A stretch of DNA of 64,000 nucleotides from the NCBI GenBank assembly GCA_932521035.1, contig OW051495.1:2976001-3040000 (forward strand). Direction: 5' to 3'. The notes under the pieces were generated by a model that searched no databases, was not told the DNA's origin, and saw only the letters and a list, made by a program, of their open reading frames with translations. This document shows positions 1 to 12,949 of this stretch, piece after piece. Position 1 is the stretch's first letter. Every line of letters starts with the position of its first letter. The translations under genes were made by a program, and so were the position numbers. Source of the DNA: Oscheius dolichura (Eukaryota > Nematoda > Chromadorea > Rhabditida > Rhabditidae).

Positions 1-962
1 CCCGGAGCGACCGGGGCGAGAGCTGGGTGACTTTGATTATGGGGAAGGAGACGGCTCTCTCTCTCTTTGAAATGGCGAGGGGCTAGGAGGTAGCAATTAA
101 GGGAAAGTGCCTGGCGGGGGTGGATAAAGATGAGGGCAGAGCTCATATGAAGAGCCGTTGAATGCTGTGTGGCAGTCAATAGCGAACAGCGCGCCTCGGG
201 GGCTGTAATAAGTTAATCGAAATCGATCCCCAGCCTGCCTCCTGCTCCCCCCTCCCCGGCACACCCACCGCCTGCCCCGAGAGCCGAGGGAGAAAAAAAC
301 GAGGGGCGACGGAGAGACAGAGAGCCGGGCACAGCCGAGAATATCCACCTGCCCTTCTAATTCTTCTAATTCTAATTTTTAACATTTACATAATGTCATA
401 GAAAACAAGTAAAAAGAATAGAAGGGCGTCTTATGTCTCCGGTGAAACAAACAATCCGCCCTTTGGCTGCAGATTATCTATTGTTATGGAGCTCGGGGAC
501 ATTTCTTCCACTTTCGAGCGTAGACAACAGGTTTTCACAATCTGAAACAGCTGATTCCTACTGAAAAACAACCAGATGTTTCACTATTGCCATATATAGA
601 GAGGCTGAATAGACAGGGAATGTTACTCGTTTTCTGATTGGTGAAAAAATAAAAAGCGCCCCCTTATGAAGAAGGAAATTGTCCGTGAAGGACGTTTTTC
701 TCACTTTTCTACGCGGCACCACGAATACTTGATGTGCGAAGAATTTTAGATGTCAATCGATGCCCATGGCAGGGAAACGAGGGGAAATTTGCACCTTTTC
801 GCATATTGGAAACTCCTAAAGATCATTCGAGAACTAAAGAGTATTGAAGCCATAACTGATAAAGATATGTTGAAGCATGTGAAAGTTTACATTTTGAAGA
901 AGGATGGGATAAAGCGAAAAGATAATGCGAACAGTATTACAAGCAACGAAGGTTCGAAACAA

Positions 963-1345
963 TAAAGCTTCTCCGAAACATGTGATGGCACTCTTTTTTT
1001 GACATATGGATCAAACGCCATGGAAATAAGTGTCAGATTGATATAAACAAGACATAAAAATCTATACCCCTTTTAGAATTTTTCACTCACACTGAATGCT
1101 TGATGAATATTATCCCCAAAGAATGCCAAAGATGATAAAGGCTCTTTGAAATATCCATGTTATGATGATCAGACCAACACCGAACAAAGTATTGGAGAGA
1201 AGACTAGCCAAAAGTAATAAAGGTACTTTGAAGTATTGGAATTTTTTAAATTCAAATAATAATTGTAACCATATACGGCAGGCTTTACAGACCATTGCCA
1301 AAAAACGCAGCTCAAAATAATAAAGACTATACGAAACAGAATGAA
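963..1345 (-). repeat. GTTTC...ATAA motif copies, minus strand
   Basis: Four related copies read on the minus strand start near 965, 1130, 1217 and 1316. Each has a TTTC core (ATGTTTC, ATATTTC, ATACTTC, CTGTTTC), about eleven spacer bases ending in CTTT, then ATTA or ATCA. They are spaced roughly 90-160 bp and resemble the larger cluster at 15.4-17.1 kb. Seen directly; the role is inferred. Confidence 0.45.
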
Positions 1346-2689
1346 ATTTCCAAAAAGTAGGTACTTCGTTATTACCCTCCTCCCTACAATATTCTGCAAG
1401 TAATTTCTCCTCTCTCTCTCTCTCTGTGAGGGCAATGGGTGTAATAGAATCTTGTGACACTCTCCCAGCTGCAATTAGAAACTTGCACGCTTCATAAATG
1501 AGCAATGACTTCGCAATGGAACCAGGTGCCGGCGGCGGCCGCTGCCAGGGAGAGAGAGAGAAAGGACGCTTTTCATATCACATGGGGGAATGTTCGCGGG
1601 ACGGATTCTATTGGGGAAATGGGGGAAAGTACGAAGGGAAGAGGAGGGAGCGGGGCCTCGTCCCGGATTTTGTTGCCATGACAGATGGCCGCCCGGCCGG
1701 AAAGCTCTATGCATAGGTGAATTCATCTCCCCCATGGATGGAATTATTCATTTTCGAATTAGGACCGGCACCCGGGGAGGGAGAGCTTGTAGTTGTAATC
1801 AGATGGGAAGACATAACCACACGACTTTGGCAGTACGATTTTTGAGGGCGGCCCGAAGCGTGAAAATATGGAGAGTGGGCAAATTCTGTTCATCTTTCTA
1901 TGACAAGAAGCCGCCTCTAGCAGGGTTGATATTTCATGATGGTCCGGAACATGGGAAAATCGAGGGGCGCGAAATTTTTTTTTGCTATTTTCGCAAGAAC
2001 TTTATACCAGTTCAGTCTTTTCTGCCCTAAACTGACTACAATTATCAAATCTCCTCGTATTCAACTTCCATCATTGTGAATATAGTGTCTATCAAATGAA
2101 GATAGCAGCAGGAATATTTGAGAGTCTATCGATACATAAGAAAAATGGGAGAAGCGCTTTGAAAACTTAGGATGGCCAAACTTAGCCCAAACGCTGTAAA
2201 TTACAGTACACCCAATATAAAAACTCGGCCCTTCATACCAGCAATTAGAAGAGTTGGATAATTACTTACTATTTATATGTAACAATGGAGATATTTGAGA
2301 GTGGATCGAAACATGGGGAAAAAGAAGAGGGGCAACCCCCGATCTAATCGGGAGGATGTGTATGAATAAGGATCGCGCAAAACCGGCGACAGGCGACGAC
2401 AATCGATAGCAACATTGACAAACAAATACTATCCGACGACAACGACGACAATTCGGGACAGATTAAAATTAGAGAGAGACGACAGCTGGAACAGCAGAAA
2501 ATACAATTCGGATTACGAATAACCGACACCCGAAACACGTCAATTACCAACTTTTGACGTCTGACTTTAGATAAATGGATTACGGGACAGGGGGACGGAC
2601 TGACGTATTCTGTGTTACCGGGAAATTGACGGTTTACTTGTAGTGGGAGAAACGAAAGAATACTTTTCTTTACTTTTTGTGGTCATAAA

Positions 2690-3085
2690 AGGGGCGGGGG
2701 AAACATACGAGGGAAATATTTCAAGTACACCGTATAAACATGCCCCTTACTTTGCAATGTTAGCTCTTCAGTCAGAATTTAAAATTGTTCAAAAGTCGAA
2801 GAGAGTATTGGAAGTAGCAAAAGGCTTAGTGCTCAACTTGAACTCGAAGAAATCTCAACCATCTCACCGTGAAGAAACATAGAAAAAGCCAAGGGGATAG
2901 TTATAATTTCATATTGAAACATAGCACAACAAATGGGTGACGTATTGCATTCATCCCAAGTTGTACAGTTTCCAGATAACCTTTTTATAATTTCCATTCA
3001 ACAATTAGTAAGGTTATCACATCTTTTTGAATAAAGTAGGACCGGGAAAACATGAGAGAAAATATTTCAAGTAAACCATAAAAGG
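2690..3085. repeat. Two head-to-head pairs of GTTTC-type motifs
   Basis: At about 2,690-2,735 and 3,025-3,085 the same arrangement occurs twice: ATAAA, then GAAAACAT or GAAACAT (a minus-strand GTTTC), about ten bases, then ATATTTCAAGTA and a plus-strand ATAAA 9-11 bases later. This gives divergent motif pairs. Probably the same dispersed promoter-like element seen elsewhere. Confidence 0.4.
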
Positions 3086-3887
3086 AGTTAGGGTTTGTAT
3101 TCGATAATAGGACAGAGATTGTACCGTCTTCAAAAGTGCAAACCGTGTAAGTACCGTATATTGGCGGGAATTAGAAGGTTCCTTTTGAAAAAAAAAATCA
3201 AAGGAATTGGGAATAAGGCGACTTTTTCTCTTCTGTACTCTTTTTGAAACTTTTAGATGATATCGTATACAGACGGACGAACCCATAAAGCACCTGCGGA
3301 ATAGTTGTAACGGCTGCCCGAAACACAACAAAACAGAACAGGTTCACTTAAACTTTCGTGTTTTTGGCATTTCCTCTGTCGCCATTCAGATGGTTTGAAG
3401 TGGACGGTCAAAAGAGACAAAAAGGAGATCGATGGGGTGGGTCGAGTCGAAGGAGACGAGTCGAGGGAAGACCCCCATTTGATAAGGATCGGCCACCAAT
3501 ATTTATGGCTATAGACGGGGTCTTTTTGGGGGAAGGGTCGCCTTTAATCTGAGAGAGAAGGAACAAATATATGCGAGACGACGACAAATGAGGCGAGAAG
3601 CCGGGGAAATGAAACGAGGGGACAGCCGTGACATGAGGACGACGAGGATGGGGAGGGGGAGAGGAGGGGATGCCAATGGGAAGGGGAAAGGGGAAGGGGG
3701 AGAAAAGGAGATGTGAGGAACGACCTGATCTGAGGAGATACAAACAGCAGTTTGATCACTTTGATTGAATAACATTCCGCGCCTGATACACTAAAACTAC
3801 TATTGCACATCATTATTTCTCGCATCCACTATTACCAAGCCAAACAGCGGTATTATATGGAATTACTGAAACACTTTCACTCGAAAG

Positions 3888-4491
3888 TTAAAGGGAGCCT
3901 CCGGAAACAAAAAATCAGGTCAAAAATGTATTTGCCCCAAAATTAGCGTCCCCTCAAAACGCATTTTGACAATAATTGATTTATCGGCAGATTTATTTAT
4001 TTTCCTTGTTTGTACTGGTTTTCTCTTTCATTTTTTTTGTTGTAAAAATATCTACATTCGATATCGCATCTTTTGCAGTATCACTGAACATGTGACATAC
4101 GGTAAAAATAAATAACAAAGCAAAAAATGAAGCTAAAAATTTAATTTGATGAATTCCTTTTGATTTTCATATTGCTTTTGCTTCTACTTATTTTTTACAC
4201 ATAGCCTAGCATGTTAGCAACATATTATAACTGTTACAGAAAGAAAATTGAGGAAAAATGAGCCTAATTAGCATATTGCAAGTCGATTTCGAATTTCATC
4301 ATTATTTAATTTTCATTATTTGTTGTATTGCTTTCTCTTGTTGTTCTATTATTTCTATTTTGTTGTTTATTATTTCTAAGTGGTAATACATTATTTTTAG
4401 ATTTACAAAGAAGAAAACGCCGCCGCCGCACCCGTAACATCTCGGCAGAAGCACTGTAGCGCGCAATTTTGTTTCCGGAGGCTCCCTTTAA
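3888..4491. mobile_element. TTAA-flanked inverted-repeat element (MITE-like)
   Basis: The left end TTAA-AGGGAGCCTCCGGAAAC (3888-3908) is mirrored by the right end GTTTCCGGAGGCTCCCT-TTAA (4471-4491). The near-perfect 17-bp terminal repeats are bounded by TTAA, the target duplication of piggyBac-type transposition. The roughly 600-bp interior is AT rich and has no credible open frame, so this would be a non-autonomous copy. A TA duplication is possible instead because TTAA contains TA. Confidence 0.5.
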
Positions 4492-5655
4492 GTGTTTTAC
4501 TCAAATAGCATCATACTTGCTCCGAAAATAGAACGTCCCGTGTTCAATTTGAGTAAAAAACGTAACTTTCGAGTGAAAAATTACTCCGTGCAAAAGAAGA
4601 GACCCCTCTCAAAGGAAGCAAAATTTACAAATTTTAGGATTTGGCTAATTTTTTGAGGTAACTTATAGTATTGAAAAGATGATATAGCAAAGATATAAGG
4701 GAGTAGCGAAACTTTCCATTTTGCCAATTATTCAAAAGAAGCGACTTTCTTTGTCAGCAGTGTACGCGTGATAATCGAACAATCAAAAAAATGAAAAATC
4801 CCCCGCCTCACCCCTTGAAAAGGTAGTGTGTAACCGGGAGGAGCATTGGTGGCAGTCTGTGTCGGATGAGCGGAGATGTTTCCAGGAAATGCGAGGATAC
4901 GGGAAAGCTTAGCGAGAGAGATTGGAAGGGGATGGAAGGAGAGAGGGCGAGCCGGGGGGAGAGAGCCACGGCTAATGCGTCCCCTGGCGGGGCAGCGCCT
5001 TCATCAGGATATTCTGAGACGATAAATCGACTCCCGTTGCCCGGGAGACGATTTCTTGCGCCACGAACTACGGGGGGATTTAGAGGGAGCAGGGAGACCA
5101 CCACTACGGGGGGATTCATTCTGGGAAATATCGGGGGGAGGGGGAGGAAAACAACGGGGAGAACTCATCACGTATTCTAGTCCATTTCTGGCTGTCACAC
5201 GACATTTCATTCATTTTCATTGAGGGTGAAATAAGAAGAGAAACAGAGCAGGAAATAAGATGAACCCATTGATCGGTTAGACTAATTTTAATGTTTTGTG
5301 AATCCTAAAAATGAAACCCTTCCCCACGGAATAAGTAATAGAATAATTCGTTTTCTGGTTTACCAGCCATATAATTCCCCTCCCTCTAGCTACTAATCTG
5401 ATTCCATGAATTCGTTGTCCCCCATATGTGGCAGAAGCAGGTGCTCTGTCTCTCCCGCTCTCTCTCCCCGATTCGACCTGATATGAGCAATCTGAGCTGT
5501 TTCGCCGACGACGCGGAGAGAGAAGATAGGGGGGAGACACGGGTAGGAAGCCATAAAAGAGGACAGAGATCAGGAGAGGATTGTGTACGAATTGCCGAAT
5601 TTTATGGTATCAAACTCCGTTTTACGGGGGACTAGGAAGATGGTTTTTGCTTCTC

Positions 5656-6146
5656 ACAAGGGAACCTTTTCAGCTTAGGTTGGACTCGTGAAACGAGACC
5701 TAGTGCATTCGAAAGAGCGTCAAAAACTATCCCAGGCACCGGGTTCTGTTTCCCCAAAATGACTCGCGTTACGGTGTAGCGCGCCAATTCAGTTTTACAT
5801 GTTAAATTTGTCAAAACTGGTTTTCGTCCTTGTATCCTTGGAATTGCAGCAGATAGAATGTGAAGCAGTGGCCGAGTGGATAGTGCACTCGCTTACAAGA
5901 TTTTTGCTATTTTTTGGCCGAGTTCGAGTCTGTTGGAGCAATCGTCTTTGGCTTCTATATTTTCATGAGAAAAACGATTTTTGATGGATAACAGTTGTCA
6001 ACAGGGTAAGTTTAATTGCTTTGGCACTCCATTTCAAGCACCACAGATGGCCTAGAGCCTATTGGCTTTGGTGTGATTTTTAGTTTGGAACAGATGCACT
6101 AGGTCTCGTCTCACGAGTCCAACCTAAGGTGAAAAGGTTCCCTTGT
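5656..6146. mobile_element. Inverted-repeat element enclosing a tRNA-like sequence
   Basis: The arm at 5656-5707 (ACAAGGGAACC...CCTAGTGCA) returns as its reverse complement at 6096-6146 with few mismatches. The 390-bp centre includes a pol III-like A box and B box (separate entry). No transposase frame is visible. It may be a foldback element or a pair of opposed short elements that trapped a SINE. Confidence 0.5.
5869..5931 (+). repeat. tRNA-like (pol III A/B box) sequence
   Basis: TGGCCGAGTGG (5869-5879) matches the tRNA A-box consensus seen in Ser/Leu tRNAs, and GAGTTCGAGTC (5920-5930) resembles a B box. A T-arm and acceptor stem do not pair convincingly, so this is more likely a tRNA-derived SINE head or a tRNA pseudogene than a working tRNA. 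Confidence 0.45.
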
Positions 6147-8443
6147 CGGGCGGTGCAAGTACATCATCTCGTTACAAATACAATGAGTCGGCATTTTGCA
6201 GAGAGCTGTTCGAGAAGTCGGCTCATTTGCACGCAAACTACAAAAGAGCACGTTTCAGGGTAATTATGAGGATCGGGAAACAACATTTCAATTATTGAGA
6301 CCACTCGATGTTGTTTTTAGTTTTTACTACAAAAATCATTTTCGAACTTCTGAAGCACTGGATTTTATCCCATTTCACTAGAGAGATAAATAGTTGCAGA
6401 TTTAGAAAAGTAGTAATAAAACAAAAAGAATTTCTTTGGGTGAAAAATGGGTAAAACTTCTCTCGCTCTAGTTGGGATTGGTTCGTTCCGGTTCCAAAAA
6501 TGGGAGAGGGAGAGCAATTTGCATAAAGAAGGGTACGCGTTCCCCTGTCGAGAGAGGGAGAAGATTCCGTGGGATTGGGAGATTTATCCGAATTGTGCCC
6601 GTCCCCGGTACAAAGTGTCAAGTGTCAGCGGCCGACGTGGACAAAAACAAGTGCGATGAGGGGGTCAAATTGGGGAGAAAGGGGCTCCCTCTCTCCCGGC
6701 TAGACTGTCTTCCCCCCTCTGCCCGGTCGAAGAATGATCGGAGAGCAGCGATCGATTGACAGGACTCTGGACGGGGTCCGGGAAGAGAGGGGAAGCTGTT
6801 TGTCAATAGGTGGCGTCGAGCAACGGGCAGCCGGCCAGGGAAGAGAGAGAGAGAGAGCGGGGCTGGCGAGCGATCGATCGGCTCACGGGGGAAGAGGGGC
6901 GAGAGGGGCCGGGAGCGGAGGGGACAGAGACCGAGGCCGGCCGAGTGACGAGGGCTCCCCTCGCCGGACAGAGATAATCAGACGGGCAACAAATTTGATT
7001 TGTGACGGCCCTGTCCTCCCCTTTTGTCCTATTCTGTCACTTTTCTACTTTTCTAGAAACATTCGAGGGGAAGAGAGACGGGACACTTTTTGGCGGCTGG
7101 CTGGCGTTCGGGGGAAAAACGTCCCGCCGGCTACCAAACATCGCCGCTCCTTGTAAATATCCTCCGTGAAGCCGAGAAATCAAAACGGAGAGGAGAGCAA
7201 CGGCTAGACAGGGGCAGTGCTGAAATTATAACTGGCTGGAGGTCTCAATTTATATGCTACAAAGGGTTTGAACAAAATACGGGTGATAGATATCGAGCAA
7301 AAAAGGGGCTCGTCAACACATCCATTGTGAAAGAATGACCAGGAAATGTTTCAAATGGGGGATAAAATGGAGTATTTCTATTACTACCGCTTAGTTCGTT
7401 CCGAACGTAGTTGTCAGTCAATCTTCCGTGTTAGTTCTCCCAATTGCGACCCAAATGATACGGTATTTAGTTGCTCGTGGATGTTTACCCGAACTAATAA
7501 AGTCTCTTCGAAACATGCTAAACATCTGTGGTGCTCCTCCCTGCACAAAATGTTATTCTTCAAAATTTCACAGAACAATTATTCGCCCTAATATGCGAGT
7601 TGTTTCAAACGGTAGATAAGAAAGAAGCTGTTCCCCTTGCCCATTACTATCGTCTGTTTGTAACATATTGACTGCTGCCGGAATGGTAGAAGTTGTCTTC
7701 AACCCTATTAGATTGAAAAATGTTTTACGCTGAGAATAAGACAGAATAATTTTAGTCTTTGATAGTTAGTTAGCCAATACTTTTCTTTTTCTTTCCAGGC
7801 CATTGAAATGGTACCAGCTGTCTTTGTCCCCGATCGCTTCATCCAAAGATGCTTCAACCTGAATATAAGACAGATCGCTTTTGCTGCCTCTTACTGTGTT
7901 TAGGATAGATAAGTTCATCCCCAATATTACCCCAGTAACAATCACCGAAATCCCCTGCCATTTACATGAACGACTACTTTTTCAAGAAAAGTATAAGATG
8001 ACGCTCTTTTGTCTTTTGTTACAGCGCTTACTTTTATTTTTACCGTCTAATAATAGTTGACACCCGTACTAGTACAGATCATTGGAAATTGCGCTTGGCT
8101 ATTGCTAGAATCTCTCAACAACAGAAGCAAAAAAAGGAAAGAACCATCCGAAACGGTCAGTGACCAAAAACTGTTGCAAAAGCCAAATAAGAAAAAGACA
8201 TCTCACTTCTTATTACTGTTCTTCTGTCTGTAGAAGGTGTCTGTGGAAGTTCAAATTGTCTTCATGGGGCGTTCGTTCTATTGGAAAATGCTTCATATCG
8301 GGAATAAAATGGACTATGTTTATTGTTTCCCACTGATCCAAAAATATACGCTCCATTTCATGACCACAAAAAGCAACAACAGGATGGATAGAGAGGTGCC
8401 GAGCATTCCTTTGTGTTTGGTAGTCCTCAAAATCTTCAAATTA

Positions 8444-8824
8444 GAAAAACGTTTGTGCCCGTATCTCGGGTATTTCTCGGTGAATTTTTAAAATTCAAAG
8501 ACCGTCTTGTAGAGCACGTCAAGAAGATTCTAACGAGCCTGGTCGTAGCTCAAACGGACCGAAAGAAAAATCGCTAGCCTACCAAGCGTTGATAAAGGAG
8601 CATTACGTAACGCTTCCTGAGACCAATCTCGAACAAGTCAACGTTTGTGAGGCTAGCGATTGTTCTTTCTGTCTGATTGAGCTATGAGCAGGCTTTTTAG
8701 TATCGCCTTGACGTGCTCTACAAGATGCAGGTTGAAGGTTTGAAATTGACCAAGAAATGCCCGAGATACGAACACAAACATCCGACACTCCAGCTTAAGC
8801 CCGAAATTGGCCGTTTTGCCCATG
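8444..8824. repeat. Imperfect hairpin, relative of the 21.3-kb element
   Basis: Left-arm segments (GTGCCCGTATCTCGGG near 8,455; CTTGTAGAGCACGTCAAG at about 8,507-8,524) are mirrored at about 8,708-8,780 (CTTGACGTGCTCTACAAG, then CCCGAGATACGAACAC). The right edge ends GCCCATG followed by TA, as in the 21.3-kb hairpin, so it is probably a degraded member of that family with the left terminus lost. Confidence 0.45.
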
Positions 8825-9789
8825 TATGATTTTGATTCCCTGGCACAGAAAAGATCTAGGAAGAGAAATAGCCTTCAAACTTCAAGAACAATGACTGTGG
8901 CAGGAAGAACAGCAAATGTTTCAAGTGGCCAATAAGTAAAAAGAAGTAGAAAGAGATTCTCTACTTATCTCATTATTTTCAGTGCAGCCCCAAATATCTC
9001 CTGTTCTCCATCGGCTATGCTTCGTTTTCTCGTCTCCACGCCCCGTTCGTCAGCCTGGCAGTTTTGTAAATTCGAAAGGTCGCCAGCCGTTTCTGGTTGC
9101 TTTGTTCGCTGTTGGGGGAAACAGTCTGCGTGTGTCCTTTGCCCGAGGCGAGAAACATCATGAGTCAGTCTCCTTGAAATACCATTAAAGAGGAGGGGAG
9201 AAACAAAAAGAAGAGTAAGACGATGAACGGGACCGGCGGGGTGAGTCACGGAGCTTCTGGGTGGCAGGTCGGGCGGGAAGGCGAAGAGGTTAGTCGGAGT
9301 AGAACTGGGTACCATGAGGCATTGCGTCACGTCACTGTAGTACCCTTAGTTGATTGGGATACTTTTAGGCAACGGTTGGAATCTAAAGAAATGGCTACAA
9401 AATGGAACGGCAAGATGAGAAGACCTGAAAGTTAGAGGGAAGATGAACTGGCCCTAATCACCGGCGAGTGTTTTCTAATTATGGCGTTACATGGAAGCGT
9501 TAAATTTTAGGAAATGTTTCAATTCCTATTGAAAAGATCTCAGCTTTGGATTTATGTCACTGTCACCTCTGTCGCCTTTCCGCCAGCGATTTTCAGTTCC
9601 AGCCCTCTCGCACTCCCTGTTTTCCCCGCCGCCCTCCTCCCCGGGGAACCGAGAAAATCCCCCAACAAGAAGTGTGGATAATCCGAGGCAGTGACGCGTG
9701 GCACGGCTTGTAATTGTGACCCGAAGAAGCCTCTCCCCCTCTCCCTTTTCCCTGTCTGAGTCACGTTGCAACCCGTTCCGCCCGCCCTC

Positions 9790-9797
9790 TATAAAAG
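9790..9797 (+). promoter_or_regulatory. TATA box of the ground-like gene
   Basis: TATAAAAG lies 48 bases before the ATG at 9845 within GC-rich flanks. Position and match fit a TATA-driven promoter with a very short leader, as is common for highly expressed secreted cuticle-type proteins. Confidence 0.6.
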
Positions 9798-9844
9798 GCC
9801 GTTCTCCCCTCCGATGGCATGCCACATTTTGACAGCGAGAGATC

Positions 9845-11645
9845 ATGCTTCTCCAGCTAGTTATTGGATTGTCTCTTTTACAAGCAGCCACCGCCAACTT
9901 TGGTTAGTTCTCGATCCTTATTCTTTATTGTTTGGGCGAGGCCATAAGTTGTCTGCAATAGCCAACAGTTACTTTCTCTGATACACAGTTGTCGTCGTAA
10001 AATGTATATTTCAAGCCAGCTTTATTATTTCTCCATTTGTAGCGAATACGGCTAATGTGCCTCTAGTATTTGTTTGTGAAACATTTCCTCCCAGAATGAG
10101 TCGAGTTCCTTTGTAGCTTCATCTCAATTGAGTTGACGACCTTGTACTGCAGTCTAAGTGGGTCCCAAGTGTCCATAGGTTGAGTCGAGATACAATGAGG
10201 TTACAAAAACGATTCAAAAACAAGTATACTGCCTAACAAATGATGGTTTTTTTCCTTATTTGTGTTAAAATAAAAGTAACGAATAATTTCAGGCGGCTGT
10301 TGCGGGATGGCTCTGCCTCCTCCGCCGTGTCCTCCCCCGGCCTGTGCTCCCATGCCTCCTCCCTGTCCACCGCCTCCTATCTGTCCTCCTATGGTAACCC
10401 TTTCTAGATAGTACTCAAAGTGTTTCAGTTCTGTCCCCCGCCGATTCCCTGTCCTCCTCCCCCTCCACCGCCACCTCCCCCGGCTTGCCCCCTTCCTCCT
10501 CCGCCCGCTCCCGTCTACCAGTCTCCTTGTCAGAGTTATGCTCCTGCTCCCGTCTTTGCTCAGGTTTGACTTCTTTTAGAAGCGGTCTAAAAAGGAAGAT
10601 TTCAGTACATGCCACAGCCAGCCAATGACTGCTGTTGCCGGTGTGGTCAGCCTTGTCGATTCCGAGCTCGACACAGGACACATGGATCCAAGGTGGGACG
10701 GGATTTCCTTTTGTTTTAATTTCCATTTAAAGTATTCACTCTAGCCGTTTATTGCAGTTGATAGATGTGTTCCCATATTCCACCAATTATTCCAGATTTT
10801 CTCGACAGCTTCCGTCGAAGTCGAAGAGCAAGACGCCACTTGCAGTTCCAAGAAGCTGAAGACCGTAATGGAAGATGTAAGTTTCACTTTCCCTGTGAAA
10901 TCAAAGTTCGCCTGGTTGAAAGATATGATAGCCTGCAAAAAAACTTCCGGTAAATTGCTATTACGTAACGCGAAAAACACCAATATCAGACCACTTTCGG
11001 TGATAAACAACGACGGGAGGGACCTTGAACCCAGTCGGGGCCCGTAGACGGATAACTGAAGCAAAACGGAAGATTGCGTAGATGAGAAATGTTTCGGCCC
11101 GGCAATAAGACTCCTTTTGCTTTGCCCATTCGCTACTTTGACCTATAATTGTTTTCAAACCATTAGAGTTTCTCCCTTTGGTGTTCCGTTATATGCGATG
11201 TTACCCGCAACCCGTCCCCCTTCCCCTGACATCAGAAGAGGGGCAAATCGGCATCGTTTCCGGTTTCTCGTTGTCGTTTTCGCCCCCTGGTAGAAAGTGA
11301 TAGATTTGTGGTGGCAAGACGGCGAAGGTCGCTTGTTTTCAGTTTTCTTCATCTGGCTTCTTATCATAGTTTGTATCTCAATATTGAAATTCACACAGCG
11401 GGTTTCAGTAAAACTGCGACTGTCAAGGGAATAAGAATCCTATACAAAACATAAAAATAGTTCAGAACATGACCCACGACCCGACGATCTCGAAGAGGGC
11501 CATCCAGAAGGCGGCCGAGGAGAAACTGTTCGGGAAGTTCAACGTGATCTGTGCCAAGGGCGACTTCTCGTACGTCGCCTACACCGAGACATTCTGCCAG
11601 ATGAGCAACGACGACGTCACCTGCTACGCATTCCGACCGATGTAA
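9845..11645 (+). CDS. Secreted ground-like (GRL) domain protein
   Basis: Exons 9845-9902, 10293-10393, 10429-10563, 10606-10692, 10796-10876 and 11466-11645 splice in phase to about 213 aa. Residues 1-17 are a signal peptide (MLLQLVIGLSLLQAATA). A Pro/Cys-rich stretch with CPPPPPC-like runs follows (residues about 20-95), then a basic Cys cluster. The last two exons encode the ground-like domain, with TCSSKKLKTVME, NMTHDPTISKRAIQKAAE, FNVICAKGDFSY, TFCQ and VTCYAF. Ground-like domains occur in nematodes next to Hedgehog-related families; the proteins are secreted and associated with cuticle or epidermis. The exon at 10796 uses a TTCCAG acceptor because the earlier TTGCAG gives a stop. Intron 2 is only 35 nt. 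Gene symbol left blank because the orthologue within the grl family is unclear. Confidence 0.9.
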
Positions 11646-11723
11646 ACTGACAGCGGGAATAGCCGGTGACAATCCAAAAAGCTTTTTGTACATATCGTTA
11701 CCCGTTGTTGCGATTCCGATTCG

Positions 11724-11729
11724 AATAAA
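11724..11729 (+). promoter_or_regulatory. Poly(A) signal of the ground-like gene
   Basis: AATAAA 78 bases after the TAA stop. Confidence 0.7.
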
Positions 11730-12949
11730 TCATATCCTGATGCGATTGCGACTGAACTGTATTTGCAATATTATGGAGTTTTTAGAATACTGTTAAAACA
11801 TTTGGAGACGGCCAAATGAACGAGATTTGGCTGTAGTTCAACGGCACACGACGGCTCTTCCCCATTCTTCAGATAAAACATCTAGAAGATCACGATATTC
11901 ACCTAACCAACCATTCCTGGCGGCGGTCTTGATGACAAACTACGGATGCGACGATTTCCCCGGTTAGTTAAATAATATCTGGGTTTTCCTAATGTATTCG
12001 CGGTAAAAAACTTCATAACAGCGTCTATTTTTACAGATTGAAAATGCCCTACATAATGGATGGACGAATTGGAACGAGGGAAGCAGCGAATATATCAAGG
12101 CCCTATAAAACATCAAAAATATTTGCAGATAATCGACCTTTTTTGTAAATATTGTAGTCGACTTTAGTGATTTGAAGTCAAATAAATCGCGTGTGAAGAG
12201 GAGATTGTTTGTGCATTGTTCTCTGGATTATAAGATAGTAGTGAAATATTTATAGAGATAGTGAGATCGGATTCTCCGTCTTCTTATCCATATCCCTTTT
12301 TTGATGCTTACTTTTGTGGGTGATGCTTTGTCCGACCGAATGGAGTAACAGTGAAGCGGGAAACATATCAAGATTCCGTCAAACATTGGAAATATTCAGA
12401 AAAGTGCATGAAGCTATTTTGTTTCAACTCACTGAATTGGAACAAAGAACTAAAAACGGTGTTCGGAGAATCTGATCTGGCCTTTTTTCGCCTTTATGAA
12501 ATTAACAATCATCGAAGCGCGGAGGTCATTTGTTGAAAATTATGCAATCAGTACCATATCTGGGACATGTAGTAACGCGTTCAATGAGAATATATAGGTA
12601 AATATATCAAGCTGTGTTGAAACATTACTTCAACCTGAAACTTTTCTTTGAAAGAATAACTGTCATATGGTAGCTATGAATCTTAAATTTTGTTCAGCAT
12701 AAACTCGAGTGGCTGAAATAAAACTACTATTGAGAAGACAATAAGAACGCTCTTCGAAACAAAAACAATCTATTCTGGGCGACCATCTCAAACCTACCCA
12801 ACCAAAGTTGCTCGCAATGTTCACTGTGGCTTGTCCCATGGGACACTGTGGTTGTTGCACCACGGAAAAGTTTTAACCCTTATTTTAGGGAGGCTGGGAT
12901 CAACGCGTTGCTGTGTCAAGACTATTTCCCGAACTGTCCTTCTTCGAGA

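Larger units (their letters stand above)
1..9789. other. Intergenic region without a convincing gene
   Basis: No chain of exons with consistent phase, codon bias and recognisable protein similarity was found on either strand. The stretch holds purine-rich and CT-rich tracts (for example 1411-1427), a GC-rich block at about 6,600-7,150, two inverted-repeat elements, one hairpin remnant, a tRNA-like sequence and scattered GTTTC...ATAA motif copies. The GC-rich block contains a 140-codon open frame, but it is low in complexity, Arg/Gly rich, and lacks splice context. Confidence 0.6.

Noticed and set aside
5869-5945. Functional Ser/Leu tRNA gene
   Set aside because: A and B boxes are present but the T arm and acceptor stem do not pair.
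6734-7156. 140-codon Arg/Gly-rich frame
   Set aside because: Low-complexity GC-rich sequence without splice sites or similarity; more like a CpG-type or promoter region.
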